From Dethiosulfatibacter aminovorans DSM 17477 (GTDB lineage: Bacteria; Bacillota; Clostridia; Tissierellales; Dethiosulfatibacteraceae): a DNA stretch of 64,000 bases. The position numbers were made by a program, and so were the translations under genes. Of the stretch, positions 1 through 8,479 are shown in pieces. How positions within the stretch are numbered: position 1 is the first letter of the stretch; each line of letters opens with the position of its first letter. The notes beneath the pieces were generated by a model. The model worked only from the letters and a program-made list of their open reading frames with translations. It had not been told where the DNA came from and did no database searches. Location: positions 40,447 through 104,446 of the forward strand of contig NZ_FQZL01000014.1 in NCBI RefSeq assembly GCF_900142005.1, written 5' to 3'.

Positions 1-337
1 GAAGTACGGATGGCCGGGCAATATAAGAGAACTTGAAAACATCATTGAAAGAGCAATAAACATTATGGACGGAGGAACCGTTATAAAGGCTAAACATCTT
101 CCTGTGGACATATCGGGTAGATATGATGTCGAAGACGTCAAACCTCTCAAGGAATCCATGGATGACTACGAACGAAAAACCATAATCAAATGTCTCGAGG
201 CTGTAAACTTCAATAAGTCAAGAGCATCGAAATTATTGGGAATAAGCAGAACAGCACTATACGAAAAACTTGACAAGTATGACTTGAAGATTGTAAACAA
301 ATCCTTACAAGAAAATGAGGAAACAAGGGCTATGTAA
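1..337 (+). CDS. sigma-54-dependent activator, C-terminal part (5' end outside window)
   Basis: The reading frame enters at base 2 and runs to TAA at 335-337. The visible part starts at the conserved WPGNIRELENI segment that closes the AAA+ domain and ends in a Fis-type helix-turn-helix (NKSRASKLLGISRTALYEKL). It is a close paralogue of the C-terminus of the complete activator at 10731-12821; the linkers and recognition helices are nearly the same, so the two probably bind related sites. A strong terminator follows at 449-487, and the sigma-54 promoter of the MaoC-bcd-etf operon lies just beyond. The family activates RNA polymerase holding sigma-54 by ATP hydrolysis. Its sensory N-terminus cannot be seen. 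Confidence 0.9.
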   Translation, partial: KYGWPGNIRELENIIERAINIMDGGTVIKAKHLPVDISGRYDVEDVKPLKESMDDYERKTIIKCLEAVNFNKSRASKLLGISRTALYEKLDKYDLKIVNKSLQENEETRAM

Positions 338-338
338 A

Positions 339-353
339 GTAATGGTTACACAA
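339..353. promoter_or_regulatory. candidate activator binding site upstream of MaoC operon
   Basis: AGTAATGGTTACACA lies about 160 bases upstream of the -24/-12 promoter at 513. It resembles AGTAATGATTTACACC at 4053 and is a degenerate form of the GGTTTACC palindromes at 8209 and 10687. Inferred from resemblance and position only. Confidence 0.4.
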
Positions 354-448
354 AAAATAGACAAGTGTAAATTAAAGCTAACAAAATACAGACATGAGCT
401 GTTAAAAATTTAACTAAAATGGTTCGACCGGAAAAATAAAAATACATC

Positions 449-487
449 AAAAACAGGTGATGCAAAGGTTTTCACCTGTTTTTTTCA
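449..487 (+). terminator. rho-independent terminator of the upstream activator gene
   Basis: AACAGGTGA and TCACCTGTT form a stem with an 11-base loop, followed by a run of Ts. Confidence 0.85.
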
Positions 488-512
488 TATAAATTTTAAA
501 CAAATTGGAAGT

Positions 513-528
513 TGGCACGATATATGCA
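513..528 (+). promoter_or_regulatory. sigma-54 (-24/-12) promoter of MaoC-bcd1-etfBA1 operon
   Basis: TGGCACGATATATGCA matches TGGCAC-N5-TTGCA with one mismatch in the -12 element. It lies 43 bases before the ATG of the hydratase gene. Confidence 0.85.
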
Positions 529-570
529 TAATATAAATGTGAAAATATTAACGTATAGTGAGGTGTATTT

Positions 571-987
571 ATGAAAGGTAAAACCATCAATGAAATAAAG
601 GTAGGAGATGTAGCCTTTTTTCAAAAAACTGTAACAGAAACCGACGTTTATCTTTATGCAGGAATTACGGGAGACATCAATCCTGCCCATGTCAATCAGG
701 AAGTATCGAAGGATACGATGTTCAAGGGAAGAATAGCCCATGGAATGTTGACTGCAGGTTTTGTTTCAGCTGTTTTGGGGATGCAGCTTCCCGGACCGGG
801 TACCATTTATCTATCTCAGGATCTTAAATTTACAGCACCTGTAAGATTCCAGGATACAATAAAGGCTGAAGCGAAAGTTCTGGAAGTAACTAAAGAAAAG
901 AACAGGGTCGTACTTGAGACAATATGTACAAATCAAAATGGTGACGTTGTCCTTAAGGGCAAAGCTACTGTAATGCCACCTAAATAA
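571..987 (+). CDS. MaoC-like (R)-specific enoyl-CoA hydratase
   Basis: A 138-residue single hot-dog domain of the PhaJ/MaoC type, the usual length for the family. The hydratase motif is visible as GDINPAHVN (residues about 34-42), with the catalytic Asp and His spaced as expected, then a GRIAHGML segment. The family adds water to trans-2-enoyl-CoA, classically giving (R)-3-hydroxyacyl-CoA. It is the first gene of a sigma-54-driven operon, with bcd1 32 bases downstream. No crotonase (Crt) exists in the window, so this may be the dehydratase of the locus, but Hbd normally makes the (S) isomer; see findings. The ATG is preceded by GTGAGGTG. Confidence 0.88.
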   Translation: MKGKTINEIKVGDVAFFQKTVTETDVYLYAGITGDINPAHVNQEVSKDTMFKGRIAHGMLTAGFVSAVLGMQLPGPGTIYLSQDLKFTAPVRFQDTIKAEAKVLEVTKEKNRVVLETICTNQNGDVVLKGKATVMPPK

Positions 988-1018
988 TATAAAACACTCA
1001 AAAATATGGAGGTCAAGA

Positions 1019-2155
1019 ATGGATTTTAATTTCACAAAGGAACAGAAGATGCTTCAACAGCTGTATAAAGATTTTACAGAAAATGAAGTGAAGCCTTTGG
1101 CTGCTGAAGTCGATGAAGAGGAAAGATTCCCCATTGAAACTGTGGAAAAGATGCAGAGGTACGGAATGGTGGGAATCCCTATCCCTAAGGAACACGGAGG
1201 AGAAGGTGGAGACAACCTTTCTTATATAATGCTTGTCGAAGAGCTTGCCAAAGCCTGTGCAACTACCAGTGTCGTATTGTCTGCCCATACTTCGCTGTGC
1301 TGTGCGCCTATATATGAATTCGGTACTGATGCTCAGAAGGAAAAGTATCTGGTTCCACTGGCAAAGGGAGAAAAGCTAGGAGCCTTCGGTCTCACTGAAC
1401 CAAATGCGGGAACTGATGCTGCAGGACAGCAGACAAAGGCCGTGCTTGACGGTGACCACTATATTCTTAATGGATCAAAGATATTCATTACTAATGCTTC
1501 CTATGCCGATGTATTCATAATATTTGCAATGACTGACAAGTCAAAGGGAACAAGAGGAATAAGCGCATTTATAGTTGAGAAGGAATTCGAAGGATTCTCA
1601 ATAGGAAAGAAAGAGCTTAAGATGGGAATCAGAGGTTCTGCAACATGTGAACTAATATTTGAAAACGTAAAGGTGCCAAAGGAAAATCTTCTTGGCAAGG
1701 AAGGAAAAGGCTTCGGTATAGCAATGAAGACTCTTGACGGTGGAAGAATAGGTATTGCCGCTCAGGCTCTTGGAATTGCGCAGGGAGCAATTGACGAAAC
1801 AGTTAAATATGTCAAGGAAAGAAAACAGTTCGGAAAAGCAATAGCGAAGTTCCAGAATACTCAGTTTGAGCTTGCTGAAATGCAGACAAGAACAGATGCT
1901 GCAAGAATGCTTGTTTACAGAGCTGCATGCAACAAGGACAACAAACTTCCTTACAGCAACGAGGCTGCCATGGCCAAACTTTTTGCTGCCGAAACTGCAA
2001 TGTATGTAACTACAAAGGCGGTACAGCTTCACGGCGGATATGGATATACCAGAGAATATCCTGTTGAAAGAATGATGAGAGATGCAAAGATAACTGAAAT
2101 ATACGAAGGTACTTCAGAAGTGCAGAAAATGGTAGTTGCTGCCAACATGCTATAG
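1019..2155 (+). CDS. bcd: butyryl-CoA dehydrogenase (short-chain acyl-CoA dehydrogenase), copy 1
   Basis: A full-length 378-residue acyl-CoA dehydrogenase. Family marks are present: the FGLTEPNAGTDA flavin/substrate segment, KMGIRGS, and the C-terminal block LHGGYGYTREYPVERMMRD followed by IYEGTSE, whose Glu (about residue 363) is the catalytic base. It reduces crotonyl-CoA to butyryl-CoA, or the reverse. EtfB and EtfA follow directly, the arrangement of the electron-bifurcating Bcd-EtfAB complex of clostridia; bifurcation itself is inferred from context. RBS TGGAGG precedes the ATG. A near-copy lies at 14217-15353. Isobutyryl- or isovaleryl-type substrates cannot be excluded. Confidence 0.92.
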   Translation: MDFNFTKEQKMLQQLYKDFTENEVKPLAAEVDEEERFPIETVEKMQRYGMVGIPIPKEHGGEGGDNLSYIMLVEELAKACATTSVVLSAHTSLCCAPIYEFGTDAQKEKYLVPLAKGEKLGAFGLTEPNAGTDAAGQQTKAVLDGDHYILNGSKIFITNASYADVFIIFAMTDKSKGTRGISAFIVEKEFEGFSIGKKELKMGIRGSATCELIFENVKVPKENLLGKEGKGFGIAMKTLDGGRIGIAAQALGIAQGAIDETVKYVKERKQFGKAIAKFQNTQFELAEMQTRTDAARMLVYRAACNKDNKLPYSNEAAMAKLFAAETAMYVTTKAVQLHGGYGYTREYPVERMMRDAKITEIYEGTSEVQKMVVAANML

Positions 2156-2167
2156 GAGGAAACGGAA

Positions 2168-2953
2168 ATGAATATAATTGTATGTATAAAACAGGTTCCT
2201 GATACCAACGAAGTCAAGCTTGACCCCAAAACAGGAACTTTGATCAGAGACGGTGTGCCAAGCATAATCAATCCCGACGACAAGAGTGGTCTTGAGGCTG
2301 CTCTGGTATTTAAGGACAAGTATGATGCAAAAGTTACAGTGTTGACAATGGGACCTCCCCAGGCTGAGGGCGCATTGAGGGAAGCCCTTGCCATGGGAGC
2401 TGACGAGGCTGTGCTTCTTACGGACAGAGCATTTGCGGGAGCCGATACATGGGCCACTTCACTGACTTTGGCAAAAGCACTGGAAAAAATGGACTATGAC
2501 CTTATTGTTGCGGGAAGACAGGCGATAGACGGAGATACCGCCCAGGTAGGACCAGAGATGGCTGAGCACCTCAATATCCCTCATGTAAGCTATGTTGAAG
2601 ACATGCAGAAGGACGGAGACAGCCTCATATTGAAGAGAATGTTTGAAGACGGATACCACAGGATCAAGATACAGACTCCTTGTCTTATAACCGCTCTTGC
2701 TGAAATGAACGACCCAAGATACATGAGCGTTGGAAAGGTATTCGATGCTTTCAGGGAGAAGGAAATCAAGACAATGACTTTTGCAGACCTTGATGTTGAA
2801 GCTGAAGAACTGGGACTTAAAGGTTCACCTACAAAGGTTAAGAAGTCATTCACGAAAGGCGTAAAGGCTGCAGGTGTAAAATATGACGACCTTGATGAAA
2901 AGGAAGCTGCAAAAGTAATAGTTGAAAAGCTAAAAGAGAAATTTATTATATAG
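2168..2953 (+). CDS. etfB: electron transfer flavoprotein beta subunit, copy 1
   Basis: A 261-residue EtfB of clostridial type. It begins MNIIVCIKQVPDTNEVKLDP and contains the conserved ADEAVLLTDRAFAGADT and VAGRQAIDGDTAQVGPE segments of the Etf nucleotide-binding fold. It forms a heterodimer with EtfA and passes electrons between NADH, Bcd and probably ferredoxin. The gene starts 12 bases after bcd1 with an AGGAGG site. It differs from the second copy at 15365 at only about 18 positions by eye. Confidence 0.93.
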   Translation: MNIIVCIKQVPDTNEVKLDPKTGTLIRDGVPSIINPDDKSGLEAALVFKDKYDAKVTVLTMGPPQAEGALREALAMGADEAVLLTDRAFAGADTWATSLTLAKALEKMDYDLIVAGRQAIDGDTAQVGPEMAEHLNIPHVSYVEDMQKDGDSLILKRMFEDGYHRIKIQTPCLITALAEMNDPRYMSVGKVFDAFREKEIKTMTFADLDVEAEELGLKGSPTKVKKSFTKGVKAAGVKYDDLDEKEAAKVIVEKLKEKFII

Positions 2954-2969
2954 GACTGGAGGAAATATC

Positions 2970-3983
2970 GTGAATAGAGAAGAATGCAACGGAGTATTTG
3001 TTTATATTGAACAGAAAAACGGCAATATTCAGAATGTATCTTTGGAACTCCTCGGCAAGGCTCAGGAGCTTGCTGGAAACTTGAATCAGGAAGTGACTGC
3101 CGTTGTTGTCGGAAGTGACGTGGCTGGAGTCGACAAGCTTGCCCATTATGGAGCGGACAATATCATATACACAAACAATGACGACCTTAAACTTTACATG
3201 ACGGAACCTTATACAAAGGTACTTGCAAAGGTAATAGAAGACAAGAAGCCTGAAATATTCCTTTTCGGCGCAACTGCAATAGGAAGAGACTTGGCTCCAA
3301 GACTTGCAGGAAGGATTCATACGGGACTAACTGCTGACTGTACATCGCTGGAAATCAATGAAGAGAACAAGGACCTCATGATGACAAGACCTGCATTTGG
3401 CGGAAACATCATGGCTACAATCGTATGCCCGGACCATAGGCCTCAAATGGCTACTGTAAGACCTGGTGTTATGAAAAAGGCTGTGCCTGACATGGACAAG
3501 GTTGTTGAGATTGAGGATTTTGCAGTTGAAATCAAGGCTGAGGACAAGACTTATGAAATACTTGAAGTGGTGAATGAAGTTTCGGAAAAAATGGACATTC
3601 AGGAAGCCAAGATACTTGTATCCGGTGGTAGGGGAGTAGGAACTGCTGAAAACTTTGAAAAGCTTGCCAGACTTGCAGACGAGCTCGGTGGAATAGTATC
3701 GTCGTCAAGGGCGACTGTTGATTCGGGTGTCATGCCTAAGGAAGTTCAGGTTGGGCAGACCGGAAAGACTGTAAGGCCTGACCTCTATGTCGCATGCGGA
3801 ATATCGGGAGCAATCCAGCATTTGGCGGGAATGGAAGAGTCTGAGTTCATAGTTGCCATCAACAAGGATGAGACTGCGCCGATATTTGACGTTGCAGACC
3901 TTGGTATAGTAGGAGATGTCAACAAGGTTCTGCCTGCTTTGGTGGAAGAGCTGAAGATGGCTAAAGTAGAGAAGTTCCAATAG
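2970..3983 (+). CDS. etfA: electron transfer flavoprotein alpha subunit, copy 1
   Basis: A 337-residue EtfA. The C-terminal FAD-binding domain is clear: SRATVDSG, VGQTGKTVRPDLY, CGISGAIQH and NKDETAPIFDVADLGIVGD. The start is GTG at 2970 with GGAGGAA upstream; the paralogue at 16164 uses the same GTG start, which supports the choice. It carries the stable FAD of the Etf dimer. It is the last gene of the first Bcd-Etf operon and is followed by a weak hairpin at 3983-4010. Confidence 0.93.
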   Translation: MNREECNGVFVYIEQKNGNIQNVSLELLGKAQELAGNLNQEVTAVVVGSDVAGVDKLAHYGADNIIYTNNDDLKLYMTEPYTKVLAKVIEDKKPEIFLFGATAIGRDLAPRLAGRIHTGLTADCTSLEINEENKDLMMTRPAFGGNIMATIVCPDHRPQMATVRPGVMKKAVPDMDKVVEIEDFAVEIKAEDKTYEILEVVNEVSEKMDIQEAKILVSGGRGVGTAENFEKLARLADELGGIVSSSRATVDSGVMPKEVQVGQTGKTVRPDLYVACGISGAIQHLAGMEESEFIVAINKDETAPIFDVADLGIVGDVNKVLPALVEELKMAKVEKFQ

Positions 3984-4010
3984 ACAACTGGGGCTGTTGC
4001 CCATTTTGTC
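3983..4010 (+). terminator. hairpin after etfA1
   Basis: GACAA-TGGG pairs with CCCA-TTGTC around a short loop. The T-run is poor, so it may be a weak terminator or an mRNA end stabiliser. The gap from 3984 to 4334 otherwise holds two candidate activator sites and a sigma-54 promoter. Confidence 0.5.
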
Positions 4011-4052
4011 AAGTAAACCTGACACTGTGATGGTTCGAAAAATGAAAATGTT

Positions 4053-4109
4053 AGTAATGATTTACACCGAATTGTCGAAATGGAAAAAGTGTAGTGAATG
4101 GTTTACAAA
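4053..4109. promoter_or_regulatory. two candidate activator binding sites
   Basis: AGTAATGATTTACACC (4053-4068) and TAGTGAATGGTTTACAAA (4092-4109) share the GGTTTAC core found near the other sigma-54 promoters. They lie 127-183 bases upstream of the -24 element at 4236, a normal enhancer distance. Confidence 0.45.
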
Positions 4110-4235
4110 ATTGCTGATCAGCAGACTTGAAACAATGCTGAATTTGTACAAAATTATTTACAAAAGTACAATTAGGAAATTGTTTTCACGAAAAAACGTT
4201 AGGATTTCAACACATGTAAGTTCAAGAGTGAAAAC

Positions 4236-4251
4236 TGGCACAATAATTGCT
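4236..4251 (+). promoter_or_regulatory. sigma-54 (-24/-12) promoter
   Basis: TGGCACAATAATTGCT is a full consensus match (TGGCAC-N5-TTGCT). It serves the small membrane protein at 4335 and possibly the GntP permease behind it. Confidence 0.9.
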
Positions 4252-4334
4252 TTATATACAACTGTGATGATGCAACCTGGTTGCTTTGTCCGAGTTTGGA
4301 AAGGTTAAAGAAAATGTTTTCTGGAGGAAATTTT

Positions 4335-4820
4335 ATGAATGTCGCTTTAAAGGCAAAAAGGATAAAAGGTGCATATTATTTTGTTCTTGCCACCGCCATA
4401 GCCCAGCAGCTATATGTACCTGCTGAGTACAAATATTTTCATCTGCCCCTTGTGTTTCTGACACTTATCAATGCTGACATGTACAATTTCGATTACAGGG
4501 ATTATGTCAATGAGTACAGGATCTTATTCCTGCTGGGTTGCAGCACCCTAACTGCAGCTGCAGACGGATTTACAGAATTAGACTTCAGGATTTTGTACTA
4601 TATCTTCATGGCGGGATCGATGTATTTCATCGGAAGGTTCGTGTACAATACGGTAAAGGTCTTTTCCATGGGAAGGGAAGGTGAAAAGTACATAAACGAC
4701 AGGAATGTAAAGCTTTTCAAAAGCGGCGGAATGTTCATGAGAATCTACGGAATGATGATTATTGTCATAATGATTTTCGCTTTTGCTTACATGCTGTTTG
4801 ATCTTATTTGCTTGGTTTAG
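4335..4820 (+). CDS. hypothetical membrane protein
   Basis: 161 residues from the ATG at 4335, chosen because TGGAGG precedes it; an in-frame upstream extension to 4281 has no ribosome site. Four or five hydrophobic segments are visible, the last being a long C-terminal one (MMIIVIMIFAFAYMLFDLI). I do not recognise a family. It sits between a sigma-54 promoter and a permease gene within the acyl-CoA locus, so it is probably co-regulated with fatty-acid metabolism. No catalytic motif is evident. Confidence 0.75.
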   Translation: MNVALKAKRIKGAYYFVLATAIAQQLYVPAEYKYFHLPLVFLTLINADMYNFDYRDYVNEYRILFLLGCSTLTAAADGFTELDFRILYYIFMAGSMYFIGRFVYNTVKVFSMGREGEKYINDRNVKLFKSGGMFMRIYGMMIIVIMIFAFAYMLFDLICLV

Positions 4821-4860
4821 AAACATCATTGGTATATTATGCGCATGCATTAATATAAGA

Positions 4861-5000
4861 AAGCAGCTATGCTGCGTTAATCGCGAGAGCGATTATTCAA
4901 AACGCGAAGGAAAGTAACCTTAATAGCATAGAACCAATGCTTCAAGGGTCTATGCATATTTTGACTTTCCTGAGCTGAAAAATATTCAGAGGAATCTGAA
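4861..5000 (+). ncRNA. candidate structured leader RNA upstream of GntP permease
   Basis: The 202-base gap holds several stems in a row: GCAGC/GCTGC (4863-4875), TAATCGC-GAGA-GCGATTA with a GNRA loop (4878-4895), a long arm GGAAAGT (4909-4915)/ACTTTCC (4964-4970) enclosing GCATAGA (4926-4932)/TCTATGC (4949-4955), and CTGAA/TTCAG (4975-4989). The last arm can alternatively pair TTCAGA/TCTGAA (4985-5000), just before the AGGAGG of the permease. I cannot match it to a known riboswitch class. Confidence 0.45.
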
Positions 5001-5022
5001 AAATTATTAGGAGGTTTCATTT

Positions 5023-6402
5023 ATGTTAGGAGTTATTTCAATTATTCTTACTTTGGTAATGCTCATGTACTTTGCGTACAGAGGGGTTACTGTACTGGTA
5101 CTTGCACCGTTACTGGCAATGCTGGCAACTATTCTGGCGGGAGAGTTCCCTGCTCTCTATGCCTGGACAGGAATGTTCATGCCGGCTGCGGCAGGTTATC
5201 TGCAGAAATATTTCCCTGTATTCCTTACAGGAGCTATATTCGGCAAGCTTATGGGAGTGTCTGGAGCTGCCAAAACCATTGCCCACTTTATAGCTGAAAA
5301 AATAGGAAAAGACAAGGCAATCTACGCAATAGTAATAGCGACGTCGTTGTTGACTTACGGTGGAGTTTCGCTGTTTGTCGTAGTATTTGCGATGTATCCA
5401 ATAGGAGCCACACTTCTTAGGGAAGCGGACATGCCAAAGAGATTCCTTCCTGCATGTATAGCCCTTGGTGCATTTACGTTCACCATGACTGCACTGCCGG
5501 GATCACCGCAGTATATAAACACAATGCCTACTGTATATTTCGGAACAGACATCTATGCAGGTACTGTCCTTGGTATCCTGGGATCATTGATTATGTTCTT
5601 CATGGGAACTACATGGATTAATGTAAGGGCTAAAAAAGCCATGGCTGCCGGTGAAGGCTATGGAGACCACCCTGATGAAGGGTTTGAAACTGCCATAACA
5701 GATACTGCAGAAGAATTTGTTGAAGCTAAGCTTCCTGGATTTGGAATATCTTTTGCACCAATCATCCTGGTTTTCATAATCAACTTTGTACTTACAAACT
5801 TCTACTTCAAAAGCGAGGCTGTAATGGCGAAATATGCTGAGTATGGAGGAGTAAACGGAACATGGTCTGTTGTAATAGCTTTGTCTGTGGCCATAGTGCT
5901 TTGCCTCTTCACTTTCAGAGAATTTATTGCACAGAAAAACAAGACTGTATTTGATGGAGCTGTTGGATCTTTGCTTCCTGTATTCAATACTGCATCAGAG
6001 GTTGGATACGGTGGAGTTATCAAGTCGCTGGCTGCATTTACAACACTTAAGATTGGTTTGATCGGCATTGCAATGCCTGCAATATTGAAGGTTGCCATTT
6101 CATCTACAGTGCTTGCCGGTGTTGCAGGTTCTGCATCAGGTGGTCTCGGTATTGCCCTTGAGGTTCTTGGAGACGAATTCATGCATATGGGAATCAACCC
6201 TGAAGCTATTCACAGAATCATGGTTATGGCTGCAGGCGGACTTGATTCACTGCCGCACAATGGTGCCGTAATAACATTGCTTTCTGTTTGCCACCTGAAC
6301 CATAAGGAATCGTACATGGATCTTGGATTCTGTACGGTATTGACACCTCTTGTAGCGACACTCGCTTGTATAGTGTTCTACCTGATTACAGGAATAGTAT
6401 AA
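5023..6402 (+). CDS. GntP-family permease
   Basis: A 459-residue polytopic protein with about 12 hydrophobic segments. It resembles the GntP / 3-hydroxybutyrate-permease branch of the gluconate:H+ symporter family, with the conserved ALPGSPQYIN segment at about residues 165-174 and GGLDSLPHNGAVITLL near the C-terminus. Between a Bcd-Etf operon and a CoA-transferase, uptake or release of a short-chain hydroxy acid or keto acid is more likely than gluconate; this is inferred from neighbours. Strong AGGAGG site. A possible regulatory RNA lies in the leader. Confidence 0.8.
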   Translation: MLGVISIILTLVMLMYFAYRGVTVLVLAPLLAMLATILAGEFPALYAWTGMFMPAAAGYLQKYFPVFLTGAIFGKLMGVSGAAKTIAHFIAEKIGKDKAIYAIVIATSLLTYGGVSLFVVVFAMYPIGATLLREADMPKRFLPACIALGAFTFTMTALPGSPQYINTMPTVYFGTDIYAGTVLGILGSLIMFFMGTTWINVRAKKAMAAGEGYGDHPDEGFETAITDTAEEFVEAKLPGFGISFAPIILVFIINFVLTNFYFKSEAVMAKYAEYGGVNGTWSVVIALSVAIVLCLFTFREFIAQKNKTVFDGAVGSLLPVFNTASEVGYGGVIKSLAAFTTLKIGLIGIAMPAILKVAISSTVLAGVAGSASGGLGIALEVLGDEFMHMGINPEAIHRIMVMAAGGLDSLPHNGAVITLLSVCHLNHKESYMDLGFCTVLTPLVATLACIVFYLITGIV

Positions 6403-6430
6403 TATATTTACTTATTCAAACCGTAATATG

Positions 6431-6504
6431 GGCTGTTGTGAAAGCAGCAGCCTTTAATGGTATTTGGAAGTCAAAAGTGCATAATCCCTTGAATTTATGG
6501 GATT
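6431..6504 (+). other. two small hairpins between permease and CoA-transferase genes
   Basis: GGCTGTTG/CAGCAGCC (6431-6452) and AATCCC/GGGATT (6483-6504) can each pair. Neither has a T-run, so they are more likely processing or stability elements than terminators. Confidence 0.35.
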
Positions 6505-6542
6505 TCATCTTAATGGTCAAAAATATGAAAGGAGATTTATAA

Positions 6543-8090
6543 ATGAACAAAATTATGACAGCGGCTCAAGCCGTGGATCTTATAGGAAACGGATCTAGCG
6601 TCGGCATGGGTGGATTTGTAGGAAACATGCATGCTGAAGAGATATCAATTGAAATAGAGAAAAAATTTCTTGCCCATGGAGAGCCGAAAGACCTGACCCT
6701 GATTTATGCGGCGGGACAGGGAGACGGCAAGGACAAGGGTCTTAACCATCTTGGACATGAAGGATTGGTATCAAAGGTGATAGGCGGACACTGGGGGCTG
6801 GCTCCAAAGCTTGGAAAGCTTGCACTTGAAAACAAGATTCAGGCATACAACCTTCCCCAGGGAGTCATTTCGCACATGTTCAGGGATACTGCGGCAGGAA
6901 AGCCCGGAACTCTTACCCATGTAGGATTGAAAACATTTGTAGATCCAAGGGTTGAAGGTGGAAAAATCAATGATGTAACAAAGGAAGACATAGTGAAGGT
7001 CATAGGCATCGGTGACAAGGAATATCTTTTCTATGAGTCTCAGCCGGTTGACTTTGCAGTAGTAAGGGCAACTTATGCTGACAGGAACGGAAACGCAACA
7101 TTCGAAAGAGAATGCAACTCTCTTGAGGTTCTGTCAATGTGCCAGGCTGCCAAGAATTCGGGTGGAAAGGTTATACTTCAAGTTGAGGGAATCGTGGAGA
7201 ATGGTTCCATGGATGCAAGAATGGTAAAGATACCAGGAATATACGTGGATGCAATCGTAGTTGCAAAACCGGAAAACCACATGCAGACTTTCGCAGAACA
7301 GTACAATCCGAGCTACAGCGGTGAAGTGAGGGTGCCTGTTGAATCGATAAAACCACTTGAGTTGAATGAGAGAAAGATAATCGCAAGAAGGGCTGCCATG
7401 GAACTGGTGCCAAAGGCTGTTACAAACCTTGGAATAGGAATGCCTGAAGGGGTATCGATGGTTGCTGCAGAGGAAGGCATAGGCAAGGAAATGATTCTAA
7501 CGATAGAGGCGGGACCTGTAGGCGGAGTCCCTGCCGGTGGAAACAGCTTTGGAGCTGCAATAAACCCCGACTGCATACTTGACCAGCCATATCAGTTTGA
7601 CTTCTATGACGGCGGCGGACTTGACGTTACTTTCCTTGGCCTTGCGCAGACGGATGCAATGGGTAATGTTAACGTAAGTAAGTTTGGTCCTAAAATACCG
7701 GGATGCGGAGGATTCATAAACATTTCCCAGAATGCAAAGAAAGCTGTATACATGGGAACATTCACTGCCGGAGGACTGAGGATATCGGTCGATGATGGAA
7801 AACTGTCCATAGACAATGAAGGAAAGGCGAAGAAATTCGTAGAATCTGTTGAACAGGTAACCTTCAGTGGAGACTATGCAGCGGAGACAGGACAGCCTGT
7901 ACTTTATATAACTGAAAGGGCTGTATTTGAACTGAGCAAGGAAGGTATCGTATTGACAGAAATCGCTCCTGGAGTTGACCTCGAAAAAGACATACTTGCC
8001 AACATGGCCTTCAAGCCCATAATTTCAGAAAACCTGAAGCTTATGGATGAAAGAATTTTCAGAGAAGAAAAAATGGGACTGACTATCTAG
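6543..8090 (+). CDS. fused acyl-CoA:acetate / 3-oxoacid CoA-transferase (Pct/YdiF type)
   Basis: 515 residues, the length of the fused alpha-beta class I CoA-transferases. The N-terminal half has the GMGGFVGNMHAEE glycine loop. The C-terminal half has NLGIGMPEGV and the catalytic Glu in IEAGPVGG (E322), then GGNSFGAAINPD. The enzyme moves CoA between an acyl-CoA (propionyl-, butyryl- or acetoacetyl-CoA) and a free acid through a glutamyl-CoA thioester. In this locus it would release butyrate or activate an imported acid. RBS AAAGGAG. Followed by a hairpin at 8139. Exact acyl specificity is not readable. Confidence 0.88.
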   Translation: MNKIMTAAQAVDLIGNGSSVGMGGFVGNMHAEEISIEIEKKFLAHGEPKDLTLIYAAGQGDGKDKGLNHLGHEGLVSKVIGGHWGLAPKLGKLALENKIQAYNLPQGVISHMFRDTAAGKPGTLTHVGLKTFVDPRVEGGKINDVTKEDIVKVIGIGDKEYLFYESQPVDFAVVRATYADRNGNATFERECNSLEVLSMCQAAKNSGGKVILQVEGIVENGSMDARMVKIPGIYVDAIVVAKPENHMQTFAEQYNPSYSGEVRVPVESIKPLELNERKIIARRAAMELVPKAVTNLGIGMPEGVSMVAAEEGIGKEMILTIEAGPVGGVPAGGNSFGAAINPDCILDQPYQFDFYDGGGLDVTFLGLAQTDAMGNVNVSKFGPKIPGCGGFINISQNAKKAVYMGTFTAGGLRISVDDGKLSIDNEGKAKKFVESVEQVTFSGDYAAETGQPVLYITERAVFELSKEGIVLTEIAPGVDLEKDILANMAFKPIISENLKLMDERIFREEKMGLTI

Positions 8091-8138
8091 CGTAGGGAAT
8101 GACAAAATGCCCAAAATTCAATAATCTTATGCACCCTG

Positions 8139-8161
8139 CACCCCGAATATCATTCGGGGTG
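8139..8161 (+). terminator. hairpin after CoA-transferase gene
   Basis: CACCCCGAAT/ATTCGGGGTG forms a 10-bp GC-rich stem with a 3-base loop. The following TTGTGCTGT is only a weak T-tract. Confidence 0.6.
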
Positions 8162-8166
8162 TTGTG

Positions 8167-8186
8167 CTGTAAGGTAAACATTACAG
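8167..8186. promoter_or_regulatory. palindromic activator site upstream of hbd1 (distal)
   Basis: CTGTAAGGTAAACATTACAG is a near-palindrome with the GGTAAAC core, about 210 bases upstream of the sigma-54 promoter at 8396. Confidence 0.55.
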
Positions 8187-8208
8187 TATTTTATTTTATA
8201 TATTCGAG

Positions 8209-8228
8209 TTGTATAGTAAACCATACAA
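8209..8228. promoter_or_regulatory. palindromic activator site upstream of hbd1 (proximal)
   Basis: TTGTATAGTAAACCATACAA is nearly identical to the perfect palindrome at 10687. With the site at 8167 it forms a pair on about four helical turns' spacing, as usual for an enhancer-binding protein. Confidence 0.65.
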
Positions 8229-8395
8229 TTTATGATTGGTGAGGGAGAAGTGTCATGTATCATTTACAGAAGGGATATCGTTTGCCTTCGAAAACCCGTA
8301 AAATGTGTATAAATATCTTAACAAAAACCGCGGGAAAATATAAATTTTGCAATAATCGTTGAAATATCAACGAGAATGAAATGGTATGAAAAAAT

Positions 8396-8411
8396 TGGCA
8401 CGGTAATTGCT
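8396..8411 (+). promoter_or_regulatory. sigma-54 (-24/-12) promoter of hbd1-thl
   Basis: TGGCACGGTAATTGCT matches the consensus in full, 69 bases before the hbd1 start. Confidence 0.9.
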
Positions 8412-8479
8412 TTATATAGGTATATAGATAAAGCTCGGATAAGGGAGAATGGGACTAATAAATAATATGGAGGATGTTT

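Noticed and set aside
3997..4308. 103-residue open frame after etfA1
   Set aside because: No ribosome site, unlike any protein, and it overlaps the candidate activator sites and sigma-54 promoter; treated as noncoding.
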